From NCBI GenBank assembly GCA_049641805.1, contig JBARNX010000056.1:1-48640 (forward strand): a stretch of DNA of 48,640 nt, read 5' to 3'. Position numbers and translations under genes: made by a program. The notes beneath the pieces were generated by a model. That model saw only the letters and a list, made by a program, of their open reading frames with translations. It searched no databases and was not told the origin of the DNA. This document shows positions 1-8,406 of the stretch, piece after piece. The stretch is from UBA5738 sp049641805 (lineage in GTDB: Bacteria; Patescibacteriota; Minisyncoccia; Minisyncoccales; UBA5738). How positions within the stretch are numbered: the first letter of the stretch is position 1; every line of letters begins with the position of its first letter.

Positions 1-95
1 ATCCGGCGCTGGCGTCATTTTTACTGGCGGCGCTGGCGATTTTAACGAATGTTACCGCTATGCAAAGGGTTAAGGAAGCAGTGTTATTGAAATAA
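1..95 (+). CDS. 3' end of a membrane protein, possibly a CDP-alcohol phosphatidyltransferase
   Basis: An open frame enters from the left edge (codons in phase with position 3) and stops at TAA 93-95. The visible 30 residues begin PALASFLLAALAILTN and end with QRVKEAVLLK, that is, one hydrophobic helix followed by a short basic tail. Such an ending fits the last membrane helix of CDP-alcohol phosphatidyltransferases (PgsA-like), but the catalytic motif lies outside the window, so this identity is a guess. It converges on glnA, with a shared terminator between them. Confidence 0.4.
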   Translation, partial: PALASFLLAALAILTNVTAMQRVKEAVLLK

Positions 96-114
96 TATTG
101 CGGCCAAATCAAAC

Positions 115-144
115 AAAAAAAACGGCACAACTGCCGTTTTTTTT
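115..144. terminator. Bidirectional rho-independent terminator
   Basis: A 13-bp perfect stem (eight A plus CGGCA at 115-127, TGCCG plus eight T at 132-144) with a CAAC loop lies between two convergent genes. The A/T flanks give a U-tract on either strand, so it can end both the left-edge gene and glnA. Confidence 0.85.
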
Positions 145-160
145 GTTTTTGCCCGGTTTT

Positions 161-1561
161 TTAGATATCATAATAAAGCTCAAATTCAATCGGAGTTGGC
201 CGGGTACGCACAATATCATGTTCGGCGGTTTTTTTGTAGCTGATCCAGCTTTCAACGATATCTTTTGAAAAAACATTGCCGGCGAATAGGTATTCGCTGT
301 CTTTTTCCAATGCCGCCAAGCTTTCTTCCAGTGATGCGGGAACTTGCGAAATTGAATCGCGATTTTTATATATATTGCCGTTGGCGGGGTTGCCCGGATC
401 AATTTTATTGGCGATACCGTCCAAGCCGGCCATTAGCATGGCCGAAAATGCCAAATAAGGATTGCAGGAAGCGTCGGTTGGCCGGAATTCTATGCGTTTT
501 GATGCTGGCGCGCCGCTGTACATCGGGATGCGGATGGCCGCGGAACGATTGCGGGCCGAATATGCCAAGTTTGTGGGCGCTTCAAATCCGGGTACGAGCC
601 GTTTGTAGGAATTTGTCGTGGGCGCGCAGAAGGCCATAAGAGATTTTCCGTGCTTCAATAATCCGCCGATAAACCATAGCGCGGTTTGGCTCAAACCGGC
701 ATAGTCGTTGGCGTCAAAAAATAAATTAGTCGTTCCCTTCCATAAAGAAATATGCGTGTGCATTCCCGAGCCGTTGTCGCCGAACAGCGGTTTGGGCATG
801 AATGTTGCGGTTTTGCCAAAGTGCCGCGCCACATTTTTGACCGCATACTTGAAAAGCATCACTTTGTCTGCCTGTGATAGCAGATAATCATATTTGATAT
901 CAATCTCGGCTTGTCCGGCAGTGGCCACTTCGTGATGTTCTTTTTCAACTTCAATTCCAAGCCGTTTCAGTTCCGTCACCATAGCGCGACGGATATCTGC
1001 GGTTTGGTCTGAGGGTGCCATTGGGAAATATCCTTCTTTGTTGCGGATCTTATATCCTGAACCGTCGTCTTCGCCGTTATCATTCCAATTGGCTTCGCAG
1101 GATTCGATCCGGTGGAAAGCGCTATTTTGTCCGCTGGCAAATTCAACACGGTCGAAAATAAAGAATTCCGCTTCCGGGCCATAATAGGCGGTGTCGGCAA
1201 TGCCGCTTTCCTTTAAAAACTTTTCCGCGGCTTGGGCGATCGCCCGCGGGTCTTTTTCAAAACGGGTTTTTGATTCCGGATCATAAACATCGCAAATCAA
1301 ACCGCCGACCGGTTCCTTGCCGAAGCGATCAACGACAAAAGTCTTCGCATCGGGAATCAAGATCATATCGCTTTCTTCAATGCTTTTGAATCCGCGGATT
1401 GACGAGCCGTCAAAACCGATACCTTTGGAAAAAACTTTTTCGTCAAACTGGTCGAGAGGCACGGTAAAATGCTGCCACGCGCCGGGCAGATCGCAAAACT
1501 TCAAATCAACCATTTTGGCGCCGGCTTTTTTGCATAACTCAACTATTTCTTTTGCTTCCAT
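161..1561 (-). CDS. glnA: Glutamine synthetase type I
   Basis: The gene encodes 466 residues, the usual length of a GSI subunit, which makes glutamine from glutamate, ammonia and ATP as a dodecamer. The N-terminal beta-grasp part (about 1-100) includes the GFDGSSIRGF segment. The catalytic part has the YGPEAEFF metal-binding strand, GDNGSGMHTH, the ATP/glutamate region around NRSAAIRIP and the EFRPTDASCNPYLAF signature. An insertion around residues 140-175 before GYFP and a tyrosine in GNIYKNRD near the usual adenylylation position fit the beta subtype. No adenylyltransferase gene is seen here. The gene stands alone behind its own promoter (1701-1729) and a hairpin-rich leader, so it is probably regulated singly. 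Confidence 0.96.
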   Translation of the reverse strand: MEAKEIVELCKKAGAKMVDLKFCDLPGAWQHFTVPLDQFDEKVFSKGIGFDGSSIRGFKSIEESDMILIPDAKTFVVDRFGKEPVGGLICDVYDPESKTRFEKDPRAIAQAAEKFLKESGIADTAYYGPEAEFFIFDRVEFASGQNSAFHRIESCEANWNDNGEDDGSGYKIRNKEGYFPMAPSDQTADIRRAMVTELKRLGIEVEKEHHEVATAGQAEIDIKYDYLLSQADKVMLFKYAVKNVARHFGKTATFMPKPLFGDNGSGMHTHISLWKGTTNLFFDANDYAGLSQTALWFIGGLLKHGKSLMAFCAPTTNSYKRLVPGFEAPTNLAYSARNRSAAIRIPMYSGAPASKRIEFRPTDASCNPYLAFSAMLMAGLDGIANKIDPGNPANGNIYKNRDSISQVPASLEESLAALEKDSEYLFAGNVFSKDIVESWISYKKTAEHDIVRTRPTPIEFELYYDI

Positions 1562-1600
1562 ATTTTTAAATGATTATCCTTAGGGATTGCCCGCAGGATT

Positions 1601-1691
1601 GTTTTTTAAAACAGTCGCGTTTTAAAAAACAAAATCCCCGAATTCGATTCGGAGACGCCATTGTCTTGTTTGAAAGCACTTCGTTGTGCTT
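1601..1691 (-). promoter_or_regulatory. Hairpin-rich leader of glnA
   Basis: Three perfect inverted repeats lie in the presumed untranslated leader. AAGCAC/GTGCTT at 1674-1691 would sit at the very 5' end of the transcript. CCGAAT/ATTCGG lies at 1638-1652. A 12-bp arm pair GTTTTTTAAAAC/GTTTTAAAAAAC lies at 1601-1630. None is followed by a U-tract on the glnA strand, so they are not obvious terminators. They may stabilise the RNA or bind a regulator; the function is unknown. Confidence 0.5.
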
Positions 1692-1700
1692 AATGTTAAT

Positions 1701-1729
1701 AATCTACCTCATTTAATCAAATGAGTCAA
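1701..1729 (-). promoter_or_regulatory. glnA promoter with an embedded operator-like palindrome
   Basis: Read on the minus strand there is a -35 TTGACT (1724-1729), a 17-bp spacer and a -10 TAGATT (1701-1706). The spacer is almost filled by the perfect inverted repeat CTCATTT-AATC-AAATGAG (1708-1725 on the plus strand). A protein bound there would cover the polymerase site, so repression is the natural reading. Elements and spacing are seen directly; the regulator is not known. Confidence 0.6.
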
Positions 1730-1756
1730 AACATAATTCTTTTAGATAGCAAGTTA

Positions 1757-1785
1757 TTTCTTCCTAAAGCCTAAGATGCTATAAT
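1757..1785 (+). promoter_or_regulatory. Probable promoter of the beta-propeller gene
   Basis: A perfect TATAAT at 1780-1785 is preceded by TGC, giving an extended -10 element. The -35 region (TTTCTT, 1757-1762) is weak, which extended -10 promoters tolerate. The start codon of the next gene lies about 40 bases downstream. Confidence 0.55.
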
Positions 1786-1826
1786 TTAATAAACAGACGA
1801 ATAAATAATTAAAATAAAACAAAAAA

Positions 1827-4019
1827 ATGAATAAATTGCCGATTATTTTCGCGCTATCTTTAGCGATTGCGTTTCTGGGATTTACTTTGGCCGGCGCGGC
1901 AGGATGCAATCCTTCCAAGCTGGAGGCGGTCGCGGCTTATCAAAAAGGCGATACGGTAGCTAATTTGCAATCGTGTTTGATTGATTCGGGATTTGATATC
2001 CCGGCCGGAGCCACCGGGTATTATGGCGCACAGACAATCAGCGCCGTAAAAGCATTTTATTCTTCGTGGTATGGCAGTTGGAATGGTTTGAAAGTCGGGC
2101 CGCAGGGAATCGCCAGTTTCCGAAATAATCCGGCGGGCGCCAGCGTCAGTTCGGAAAGATTTAAAACATTTGCCGCCGCCGCGGATTTTAAAATTTATTT
2201 TCAAAAAGCAATTCAAGAAACAAGTGATAATCATAGTCGGAGTTCCTTGGGCGGCGGATTGGCGATAGCGACTACGATGGACGGTTTGGGGTCGAATGCA
2301 AGCGACAGTGCGAAAAGTATTTCTGCTCCAACTGCCGCCGGAGCCGTTTTGGCAGATCGCGCGTCAGCTACAAATGTGCAAGTGGCGGGAATCGATGAGC
2401 CGGATATCGTAAAAACAGACGGTAAAGAAATTTATTATTCCGGGTCGAGCCCGATTTATTGGTGGGGCGCGGGCGGCGGGATTTCCGCAACCAACAATGT
2501 TTCGCGCTGTTATGATTGCCAGTTAGCGAGCGCCAAAGCCATAAAAGCCCTGCCGCTGAATGATATGGCGGTTGACGCAAACATTAAGAAATCTGGCGAT
2601 TTGCTATTATTCAATAATGTTTTGGCGGTTTTCGGCGACGGCGGGGTAACCGGTTACAATGTCGCGGATCCGAAGAATCCAATTGAAATTTGGAACATAA
2701 AACCTGAAGGTAACGCTTCAATCATCGGTTCGCGGTTGCGCAACGGCAAGATTTATATAGTAACGAAAACGAATATCGGCACAACCGATATTTGTCCAAT
2801 AAGGCCGTTGACGATCGGCGGCGTTGGAGTTTCGATTACATGCAATTCCATTTACCATCCGGAGCGGGTTCTTCCGACCAATGCCATTTTTAGCATTTTT
2901 GTCATTAATGCGGTGAACGGCGCGGTGGAGCAAAAAACTTCGTTTGCCGGTTTGGGCGATTCGTCGGTTATTTATATGTCGTCGGAAAATCTTTTCATAA
3001 CATATCCGGCCTATGAAAGCGAGTTTGATATCCATGCGGGCTCGATCAAGGAAAGCATGAGGGATTTGGTGAGTGCTTCGTTAATTGATCAAATCGGAAA
3101 ACTTGAAAGTTATGATATCGGTTCATCGGCCAAAATGGTTGAGTTGGATACGATTTTAAATAATTACAAAAACGGGTTGAACTCCGATAATCGTTTGAGG
3201 TTCGAGAATGAAATGCAAAATCGTCTGGCGGGATATCGCAAAACGCGTTTAAGGAATCTTGACAAAACGGTTGTTGCTAAGATCGGTTTGGGAGATTTGA
3301 AGTTTTATGCCGCCGGATCGGTTCCGGGCCAGCCGTTAAACCAATTTTCGCTGGATGAATACAACGGCAATTTAAGGATTGCCACCACAGTCGGCGGTTC
3401 ATGGTTTGCCCGCAGCGAAACCGCCAATGATGTCTATGTTCTTGATCCGGAAATGAAAATCAGCGGTTCGGTGCTCGATCTGGGCAAGGCGGAAAAGATA
3501 TATTCGGCCCGGTTTATTGAAGACAAAGGCTATATTGTCACTTTCCGCCAAACCGATCCGTTCTATGTTATTGATTTGAAAGACCCGAAAAATCCCAAAC
3601 TTGCCGGCGAGCTCAAGATTCCGGGTTATTCAGGATATTTGCATCCGGTGAACAAAGACAGAATCATCGGTATCGGTATGGAAGATTCCAGTGTTAAAAT
3701 TTCTTATTTTAATGTCAGTGATCCGGCCCATCCCGCGGAAATGGATAAATATTCGCTTAAAGAATATTGGTCGGAGGCCGTTAACAATCATCATGCATTT
3801 TTGATGGACGGCAAACACGGCATATTTTTTATGCCGGGAAGCAATGGCGGCTATATATTTTCATATCTGAACGATAAATTGTCGCTGCTCAAAGCGGTAA
3901 GTGATATCAATCCCAAGCGGGCGATCTATATCAATGACTATCTTTATATGATCAGCGACAACAAAATCGCGGTACTCGACGAAAACACCTGGGAAAAAGT
4001 AAAAGAATTTAATTTTTAG
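1827..4019 (+). CDS. Secreted beta-propeller domain protein with N-terminal peptidoglycan-binding-like segment
   Basis: The 730-residue product starts with a signal peptide (hydrophobic stretch about 5-25). A short region with the pattern of a PG_binding_1 fold follows (about 27-90, including AVAAYQKGDTVANLQ and GYYGAQTISAVKAF). From about residue 185 it carries VQVAGIDEPDIVKTDG, the hallmark entry of the Beta_propel family (PF09826), and repeated blade-like strands continue to the C-terminus (such as VYVLDPEMKISG and FYVIDLKDPKNPKLAGEL). Family members are cell-surface proteins of unknown activity. The start has no clear ribosome-binding site; the ATG follows an A-rich leader. An extracellular, wall-associated role is inferred from the domain order. 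Confidence 0.85.
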   Translation: MNKLPIIFALSLAIAFLGFTLAGAAGCNPSKLEAVAAYQKGDTVANLQSCLIDSGFDIPAGATGYYGAQTISAVKAFYSSWYGSWNGLKVGPQGIASFRNNPAGASVSSERFKTFAAAADFKIYFQKAIQETSDNHSRSSLGGGLAIATTMDGLGSNASDSAKSISAPTAAGAVLADRASATNVQVAGIDEPDIVKTDGKEIYYSGSSPIYWWGAGGGISATNNVSRCYDCQLASAKAIKALPLNDMAVDANIKKSGDLLLFNNVLAVFGDGGVTGYNVADPKNPIEIWNIKPEGNASIIGSRLRNGKIYIVTKTNIGTTDICPIRPLTIGGVGVSITCNSIYHPERVLPTNAIFSIFVINAVNGAVEQKTSFAGLGDSSVIYMSSENLFITYPAYESEFDIHAGSIKESMRDLVSASLIDQIGKLESYDIGSSAKMVELDTILNNYKNGLNSDNRLRFENEMQNRLAGYRKTRLRNLDKTVVAKIGLGDLKFYAAGSVPGQPLNQFSLDEYNGNLRIATTVGGSWFARSETANDVYVLDPEMKISGSVLDLGKAEKIYSARFIEDKGYIVTFRQTDPFYVIDLKDPKNPKLAGELKIPGYSGYLHPVNKDRIIGIGMEDSSVKISYFNVSDPAHPAEMDKYSLKEYWSEAVNNHHAFLMDGKHGIFFMPGSNGGYIFSYLNDKLSLLKAVSDINPKRAIYINDYLYMISDNKIAVLDENTWEKVKEFNF

Positions 4020-4030
4020 CGATACCAAGC

Positions 4031-4073
4031 AAACAAAAAACCGCCCTTTGATCATACCGGCGGTTTTTTGTTT
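4031..4073. terminator. Bidirectional terminator between convergent genes
   Basis: A perfect 15-bp inverted repeat (arms 4031-4045 and 4059-4073, core CCGCC/GGCGG flanked by A and T runs) lies just after the beta-propeller stop codon and just beyond the stop codon of the convergent GAF-ANTAR gene. Confidence 0.88.
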
Positions 4074-4081
4074 GGGGAAAA

Positions 4082-4801
4082 TTATTTTTTGAATTCCGAG
4101 GAGATGATGATCGCGTTGGCGATTTCTTTCATCGGCAGGCGTTTGTCCATCGCTTTTTTGTGCAGAAGCTTGTAGGCCTCGTTTTCGCTGACGGAAAATT
4201 CTTTCATCAGGATTCCTTTTGCTTTTTCGATCACCTTGCGGGTTTCTAGAGCTTCCTTTAGCGCCTCCTTTTCCGAAAAGAGGGATGCGTTTTCAATCGC
4301 GCCGCCGACGGCTTTGGCGACCGATTCAAACAGAGTGATTTCGGTTTTGGAGTATGCCCGCGGTTTTGAGTGCTGGACATTGATCACTCCCAGCACTTCG
4401 TCTCGATAAATAATCGGCACGGAAAGAAATCCCTCGAATTTATCTTCGGGAAGGCTGTTGACGGTTTTAAATCTTTCGTCGTTATAAGCTTCCTTGGCGA
4501 TGGCCGCGGTTTGTTTGTTGCGCGCCACCCAGCCGGTGATCCCTTCGCCGGTTTTCAATTTTATGTTGCCGATCTCCAGGGGTTTGGGATTCAGCGATGC
4601 GCGCAGAACCAGATTGTTGCCATCCAGCAAATACAAAAAGCAAGAATCCGCCTTGGTGACGCCGCTTACAATCTTCACAATCCTTGCCAAAACTTCTTTT
4701 AAATCCAAATTGTAGCTGATGGTCTCAATAATCTCGCGCAAAAGCTCCAACTCTTGTTTTTTGTTGATACCGGATTTTATTTTTTTAGCTCCTTTTTCCA
4801 T
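4082..4801 (-). CDS. GAF-ANTAR domain RNA-binding regulator
   Basis: The 239-residue product has a GAF sensor domain at about 20-165 (FLYLLDGNNLVLRASLN, KTGEGITGWVARN, GVINVQHSKPRAYSKTEI). A C-terminal ANTAR domain follows at about 180-237 (KVIEKAKGILMKEFSVSENEAYKLL, then MPMKE-like LPMKEIANAII). ANTAR domains bind paired hairpins in nascent RNA and prevent termination; GAF domains bind small ligands or respond to partners. No receiver or kinase domain is fused, so the GAF part is the likely input. It starts a minus-strand neighbourhood with the Sua5-like gene 10 bases upstream, so they may be co-transcribed. No matching dual-hairpin target was identified with certainty. Confidence 0.88.
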   Translation of the reverse strand: MEKGAKKIKSGINKKQELELLREIIETISYNLDLKEVLARIVKIVSGVTKADSCFLYLLDGNNLVLRASLNPKPLEIGNIKLKTGEGITGWVARNKQTAAIAKEAYNDERFKTVNSLPEDKFEGFLSVPIIYRDEVLGVINVQHSKPRAYSKTEITLFESVAKAVGGAIENASLFSEKEALKEALETRKVIEKAKGILMKEFSVSENEAYKLLHKKAMDKRLPMKEIANAIIISSEFKK

Positions 4802-4811
4802 AGTTGTTTTT

Positions 4812-5402
4812 TTAAGGACGGATAGTTTGCGGCGGGATTTGGGTCAAGTCAATGATGGTTGAGGGGCTTGATTCGTCCAGGTCGCCGGCGTTGATCACCA
4901 AATCAGGCATAATGGCGGCGCGGGCAAGCTGGTTTAGAACTTCATCAATTTTTGTGGTCGCGGGCAGTCCGGAAAGATTCGCCGATGTAGCCGCCAATGG
5001 TTGGTTGGCGGTTTCCAACAAAGAATTTGCGAATGCGTGAAATGGTATGCGCAGCGCGATTGTCTTGTTATCAGCGCCAAAAATCTCCGCGCCTGACTTT
5101 CGAAATAATATCGCGGTGAATTTCCCTGGCCATTTGGTTTCCAAAAACTCTTGCTGTCCTGCCGATATTTTTGCTAATTTTTTTGCCATTGCCATATTTT
5201 TCACAAAAATCGGCAATGGTTTGCCTTGAGGACGATCTTTAATCGTATAAATTTTTTTTACCGCGTTTTCGTTCGCGGCATTCGCCAGCAAACCGTAAAC
5301 CGTGTCGGTGGGTGCGACAATGACTCCTCCTTTTTGGATTATTCGATTCGCGGTTTCCACCGCGATTTGAAAATTATTCGGCGTTAGCGAGATTATTTCC
5401 AT
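4812..5402 (-). CDS. L-threonylcarbamoyladenylate synthase (TsaC/Sua5/YrdC family)
   Basis: The 196-residue protein carries YrdC family features. These are the N-terminal GGVIVAPTDTVYGLLANA, the KDRPQGKPLPIFV loop that binds ATP and phosphate, the LRIPFH strand, the TSANLSG motif and the PSTIIDLT C-terminal strand. The enzyme makes threonylcarbamoyl-AMP from threonine, bicarbonate and ATP for the t6A37 modification of tRNAs. The C-terminal Sua5 domain is absent, so it is TsaC-like. It is packed between the GAF-ANTAR gene and a small conserved gene with gaps of about 10 bases, which suggests one transcript. Confidence 0.93.
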   Translation of the reverse strand: MEIISLTPNNFQIAVETANRIIQKGGVIVAPTDTVYGLLANAANENAVKKIYTIKDRPQGKPLPIFVKNMAMAKKLAKISAGQQEFLETKWPGKFTAILFRKSGAEIFGADNKTIALRIPFHAFANSLLETANQPLAATSANLSGLPATTKIDEVLNQLARAAIMPDLVINAGDLDESSPSTIIDLTQIPPQTIRP

Positions 5403-5411
5403 TGAGATAAA

Positions 5412-5717
5412 TTAGCGTTTGCAACTTTCCAAGTATTTCTCGATGCGCGCCATTTCGCGTTCCACTACCGGCCCATCGTATTCGCCGGAATGCGCCACCG
5501 ATCCTTGATAAACCGGTTTTTTCTGGTCAAAGTGAAGACTCAACGCAATACTTTCCTTGTCCGGTTTTATGAACAAGTGGAGACGCGGGTAACCGATTCT
5601 TGGCCGGGTAAATCCCAATTCTTTGGCAGTGGGGTCTTCGCCTTGGAAATGGTATCCCAAGTCGCGCATTATGTTGTTTATATTATTCTTAAATGGTCCG
5701 TTAATAATTATTTTCAT
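5412..5717 (-). CDS. Conserved hypothetical protein, 101 residues
   Basis: I do not recognise a named family. The product is a small soluble protein. A Lys/Asn-rich start is followed by a central run of alternating strands (RIGYPRLHLFIKP, SIALSLHFDQKKP) and a polar end (HSGEYDGPVVEREMARIEKYL) that should form a helix. The lack of membrane segments and the alternating hydrophobics suggest a compact alpha/beta fold. It is the first gene of the three-gene minus-strand group with the TsaC-like and GAF-ANTAR genes. Its function is unknown; a link to tRNA modification would rest on proximity alone. Confidence 0.75.
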   Translation of the reverse strand: MKIIINGPFKNNINNIMRDLGYHFQGEDPTAKELGFTRPRIGYPRLHLFIKPDKESIALSLHFDQKKPVYQGSVAHSGEYDGPVVEREMARIEKYLESCKR

Positions 5718-6035
5718 ATTTTTATTGATACGATAATATGATTACCTTTCTGTTAACTTTTTGTCAATTTAGACGGATGTGCTTTTAAACTGGGAAACGA
5801 ATTTATTGGGTTTTAATTTCAGGAAATTAGCGGCGATTGAATATGTGAATACTATTCGCATATATATATGAAAGATATGAACAAAATTAATATCTGGATA
5901 ATTGGCGGTATTTTCCATTATTATTTTTGTGTAGCCGAATAATACATCAATCTTTTTAAATTCTAGCATATAATCGAACCACTTTCATTTTTTTTGAAAT
6001 TGATTTAAATTTAATATAAGCATTAGCATCTGCCT
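5718..6035. other. AT-rich divergent intergenic region
   Basis: About 320 bases separate the divergent small gene and thpR. The stretch is AT-rich with runs such as CATATATATATG. I see no convincing gene; the 66-codon minus-strand frame at 5769-5969 has no recognisable protein features. Promoters for both sides are expected here, but none matches consensus well enough to place. Confidence 0.5.
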
Positions 6036-6623
6036 ATGAATAACTTGCATCGGATATTTATCGCAATCAATTTGCCGGAAAAATTGCGCAATGAATTAGG
6101 TTTGTTTCAGGATCGCTGGCCCGGGTTGCCGGCGCGCTGGACCAAGACGGAAAGTTTGCACATAACTTTGAATTTTTTAGGCAACGCCAATGACGAAGAA
6201 GTTTGTGAGATATGCAAAAACGCGGCGGAAATCGCCATACGCCATGAACCGTTTGATCTGACTATTGATAAGGTGGCGTATGGCCCGGTGGAAAATTTGT
6301 CCAAAAAACCGCCTAAAATGATATGGGCGGTTGGGGACAGTTCGTCGGAATTGGGCGCGTTGCAAAAAGATTTGGAAACTTCGCTTTATGAATTTTGCGG
6401 CGGCGAGTATCGCGAGAGCGAAATTTACAGCTTCGCGCCGCATATTACTTTGGCGCGGTTGCAACTTGCCGGATTGGCACAAATGGAACAGGAGGAAATA
6501 CCGGAAATAAACGAAAAAATCAGCCGGACATTTATGGTTGAATCTATTGAGATTATGGAAAGCCAATTAAGAAAAGGCGGTCCGGTGTACACGATTTTGG
6601 AAAGCTTAAAATTGGGAGAATAA
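6036..6623 (+). CDS. thpR: RNA 2',3'-cyclic phosphodiesterase (LigT/2H family)
   Basis: The 195-residue protein has the two HxT motifs of the 2H phosphoesterase superfamily, HITLNFLG at about 43-50 and HITLARL at about 137-143. It also has the family opening RIFIAINLPEKL. These enzymes open 2',3'-cyclic phosphate ends of RNA, and some ligate tRNA halves. Length and motif spacing are normal. It lies 12 bases upstream of murC on the same strand, so the two probably share a transcript. Confidence 0.92.
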   Translation: MNNLHRIFIAINLPEKLRNELGLFQDRWPGLPARWTKTESLHITLNFLGNANDEEVCEICKNAAEIAIRHEPFDLTIDKVAYGPVENLSKKPPKMIWAVGDSSSELGALQKDLETSLYEFCGGEYRESEIYSFAPHITLARLQLAGLAQMEQEEIPEINEKISRTFMVESIEIMESQLRKGGPVYTILESLKLGE

Positions 6624-6635
6624 ATCAAATTTTTT

Positions 6636-7967
6636 ATGAGAGTACATTTTGTCGGTATTGGCGGCATCGGAGTTTCCGCGCTGGCGCGTTATTATCTGGC
6701 GCAGGGTTGGCAGGTTTCCGGTTCGGATTTAACATCTTCGGATATTACCGCGGCATTAAAAAAGCTGGGCGCGCGAATTTACGCCGGCGGGAAAAGTTTG
6801 AAACCGTTAATGCCGGATGCGGTGATTTACAGTCCGGCGGTGAAAGATACGAATCCGGAGCTGAAGGAAGCGAAGCGGTTGGGAATAAAAACAATAAGTT
6901 ATCCGCAGGCACTGGGCGAATTGACCAAGCTTTACAAAACGATCGCGGTGGCGGGAGCGCATGGCAAAAGCACGACCACTGCAATGATCGGCTTGATGAT
7001 GGCGAAGGCCTTGATGGATCCCACAGTTATCGTGGGCACCAAGGTCAAGGAATTCGGCGATTCAAATTTTCGTCTGGGTAAATCAAAATACTTGGTAATC
7101 GAGGCCTGCGAATATGGCGAGTCGTTTTTGAATTATTGGCCTGAAATGATTGTGATGACCAATATCGAAATGGATCATATGGAATGTTACAGGAATGAGG
7201 CCGAATTGCTGGCGGCGTTTGAGAAATTCGCGCGCCATTTGCCAAAAACCGGAACCCTAGTGGTTTGCGCCGATGACGCGAATGTTTCCAAGCTTGCCGG
7301 ACGAATGAGGCCGAATGAAATGAAAATCAAAAAATACTCGCTGGAGCAGATAGAGGCAAAAAAGTTGCAAGCGGTTATGAAAATTCCCGGCGAGCACAAT
7401 GTGGCCAACGGACTGGCCGCGCTGGCGGTGGGGCGGTTGTTGGAAATTTCAGATAAAAAAATATTTGATTCTTTATCAAAATACAATGGTTCGTGGAGAA
7501 GGTTTGATCAAGAATCGGGGATGATCGATGGGAAAAGGATTATTTTAGTTTCGGATTACGGCCATCATCCCACGCAGATAAAAATGACAATGGAAGCGGC
7601 GCGGCAGAAATGGCCCAATAAAAAAATTATCTGCGTTTTCCAGCCGCACCAAGCGTGGCGCACGCATTTGCTTTTCGACAAATTCGTTGAAGTTTTCAAA
7701 AAAAATCCGCTTGATAGAATTTTTATAACGGACATTTATCAAGTTGCGGGCCGCGAATCGGCCGCGATCCAAAAAAAAGTCAGCAGCCAAAAATTGGTAA
7801 AAACCGTAGCCGGCGGCCGAGTGGAATACATACCAACAAAAGATGTTTTTGGAAGGTTAAAAAAAGAAATCAAAGGCGGCGAAATAGTTTTGGTGATGGG
7901 CGCGGGCGATATCTACGATCTGTCAAAGCGATTAGCCAACGAACAATATCCAAAAAATGAAAAATAA
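6636..7967 (+). CDS. murC: UDP-N-acetylmuramate-L-alanine ligase
   Basis: The 443-residue protein opens with the Rossmann motif HFVGIGGIGVSALA. It carries the Mur ligase P-loop AGAHGKSTTTAMIG at about 107-120, the central NIEMDHMECY region, the DYGHHPTQIK motif and FQPHQAWRT, all typical of MurC. The enzyme adds L-alanine to UDP-MurNAc in the cytoplasm, the first peptide step of peptidoglycan synthesis. It lies apart from the main cell-wall block at 18600-26200 and is downstream of thpR. Confidence 0.95.
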   Translation: MRVHFVGIGGIGVSALARYYLAQGWQVSGSDLTSSDITAALKKLGARIYAGGKSLKPLMPDAVIYSPAVKDTNPELKEAKRLGIKTISYPQALGELTKLYKTIAVAGAHGKSTTTAMIGLMMAKALMDPTVIVGTKVKEFGDSNFRLGKSKYLVIEACEYGESFLNYWPEMIVMTNIEMDHMECYRNEAELLAAFEKFARHLPKTGTLVVCADDANVSKLAGRMRPNEMKIKKYSLEQIEAKKLQAVMKIPGEHNVANGLAALAVGRLLEISDKKIFDSLSKYNGSWRRFDQESGMIDGKRIILVSDYGHHPTQIKMTMEAARQKWPNKKIICVFQPHQAWRTHLLFDKFVEVFKKNPLDRIFITDIYQVAGRESAAIQKKVSSQKLVKTVAGGRVEYIPTKDVFGRLKKEIKGGEIVLVMGAGDIYDLSKRLANEQYPKNEK

Positions 7968-8033
7968 GATTTTTTATCAAACGCGCAAACCGTAATTGTC
8001 GCTCTAAATCCACAAAACAAATCAATCAAAACA

Positions 8034-8279
8034 ATGACAAAAAAACAAAAAATCTGGTTTGGCGTATTTCTGGCAATGTTTGCGGTTCCGGAAGCGTTGT
8101 GGAGCCCGCTTGGTAATTTTTATTATGGCGTTGTCCAAGATAGCAAGCCCCGGGGTTATTATCATGAATTTCGCAATAATTTTTTAACCGATGGCGATAA
8201 TGTTGTTTTATTAAATTTGATATTGTTAGTTCAATTTTTATTTTTATTTTTTGCTTTATTTGTTTTTGCCAAATCATAA
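8034..8279 (+). CDS. Small membrane protein, 81 residues
   Basis: An unrecognised ORF with an N-terminal hydrophobic helix (about 7-22, including FGVFLAMFAVP), a polar middle (GYYHEFRNNFLTDGDN) and a strong C-terminal helix (about 57-79). The product would be a two-helix membrane protein. Its TAA stop is followed in the same frame by another 36 open codons encoding a third membrane helix (8280-8390), so it may be a shortened form of a larger protein. Confidence 0.5.
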   Translation: MTKKQKIWFGVFLAMFAVPEALWSPLGNFYYGVVQDSKPRGYYHEFRNNFLTDGDNVVLLNLILLVQFLFLFFALFVFAKS

Positions 8280-8390
8280 ATCAAAAATATATTTATTAAA
8301 TGGATTGTTATTTTAGGTCTAAGCATATTGGTTTTAGTCAGTGGCTTTGTTGTTTTATTTGTTTTCAATTTCAATCCCCAAATTGGATAA
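8280..8390 (+). other. In-frame membrane-helix continuation after a stop codon
   Basis: Directly after the TAA at 8277-8279 the same frame stays open for 36 codons to TAA 8388-8390. It encodes a basic-hydrophobic segment with WIVILGLSILVLVSGFVVLF, a good membrane helix. There is no ATG or GTG in frame before the hydrophobic part. It may be a remnant of a longer gene, a gene with a rare start, or chance in AT-rich DNA. Confidence 0.3.
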
Positions 8391-8406
8391 TACAATAAAT
8401 TAAAAA

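Noticed and set aside
5769..5969. Minus-strand frame of 66 codons in the intergenic region
   Set aside because: The sequence is AT-driven, with no ribosome-binding site, no domain pattern and no sensible neighbours.
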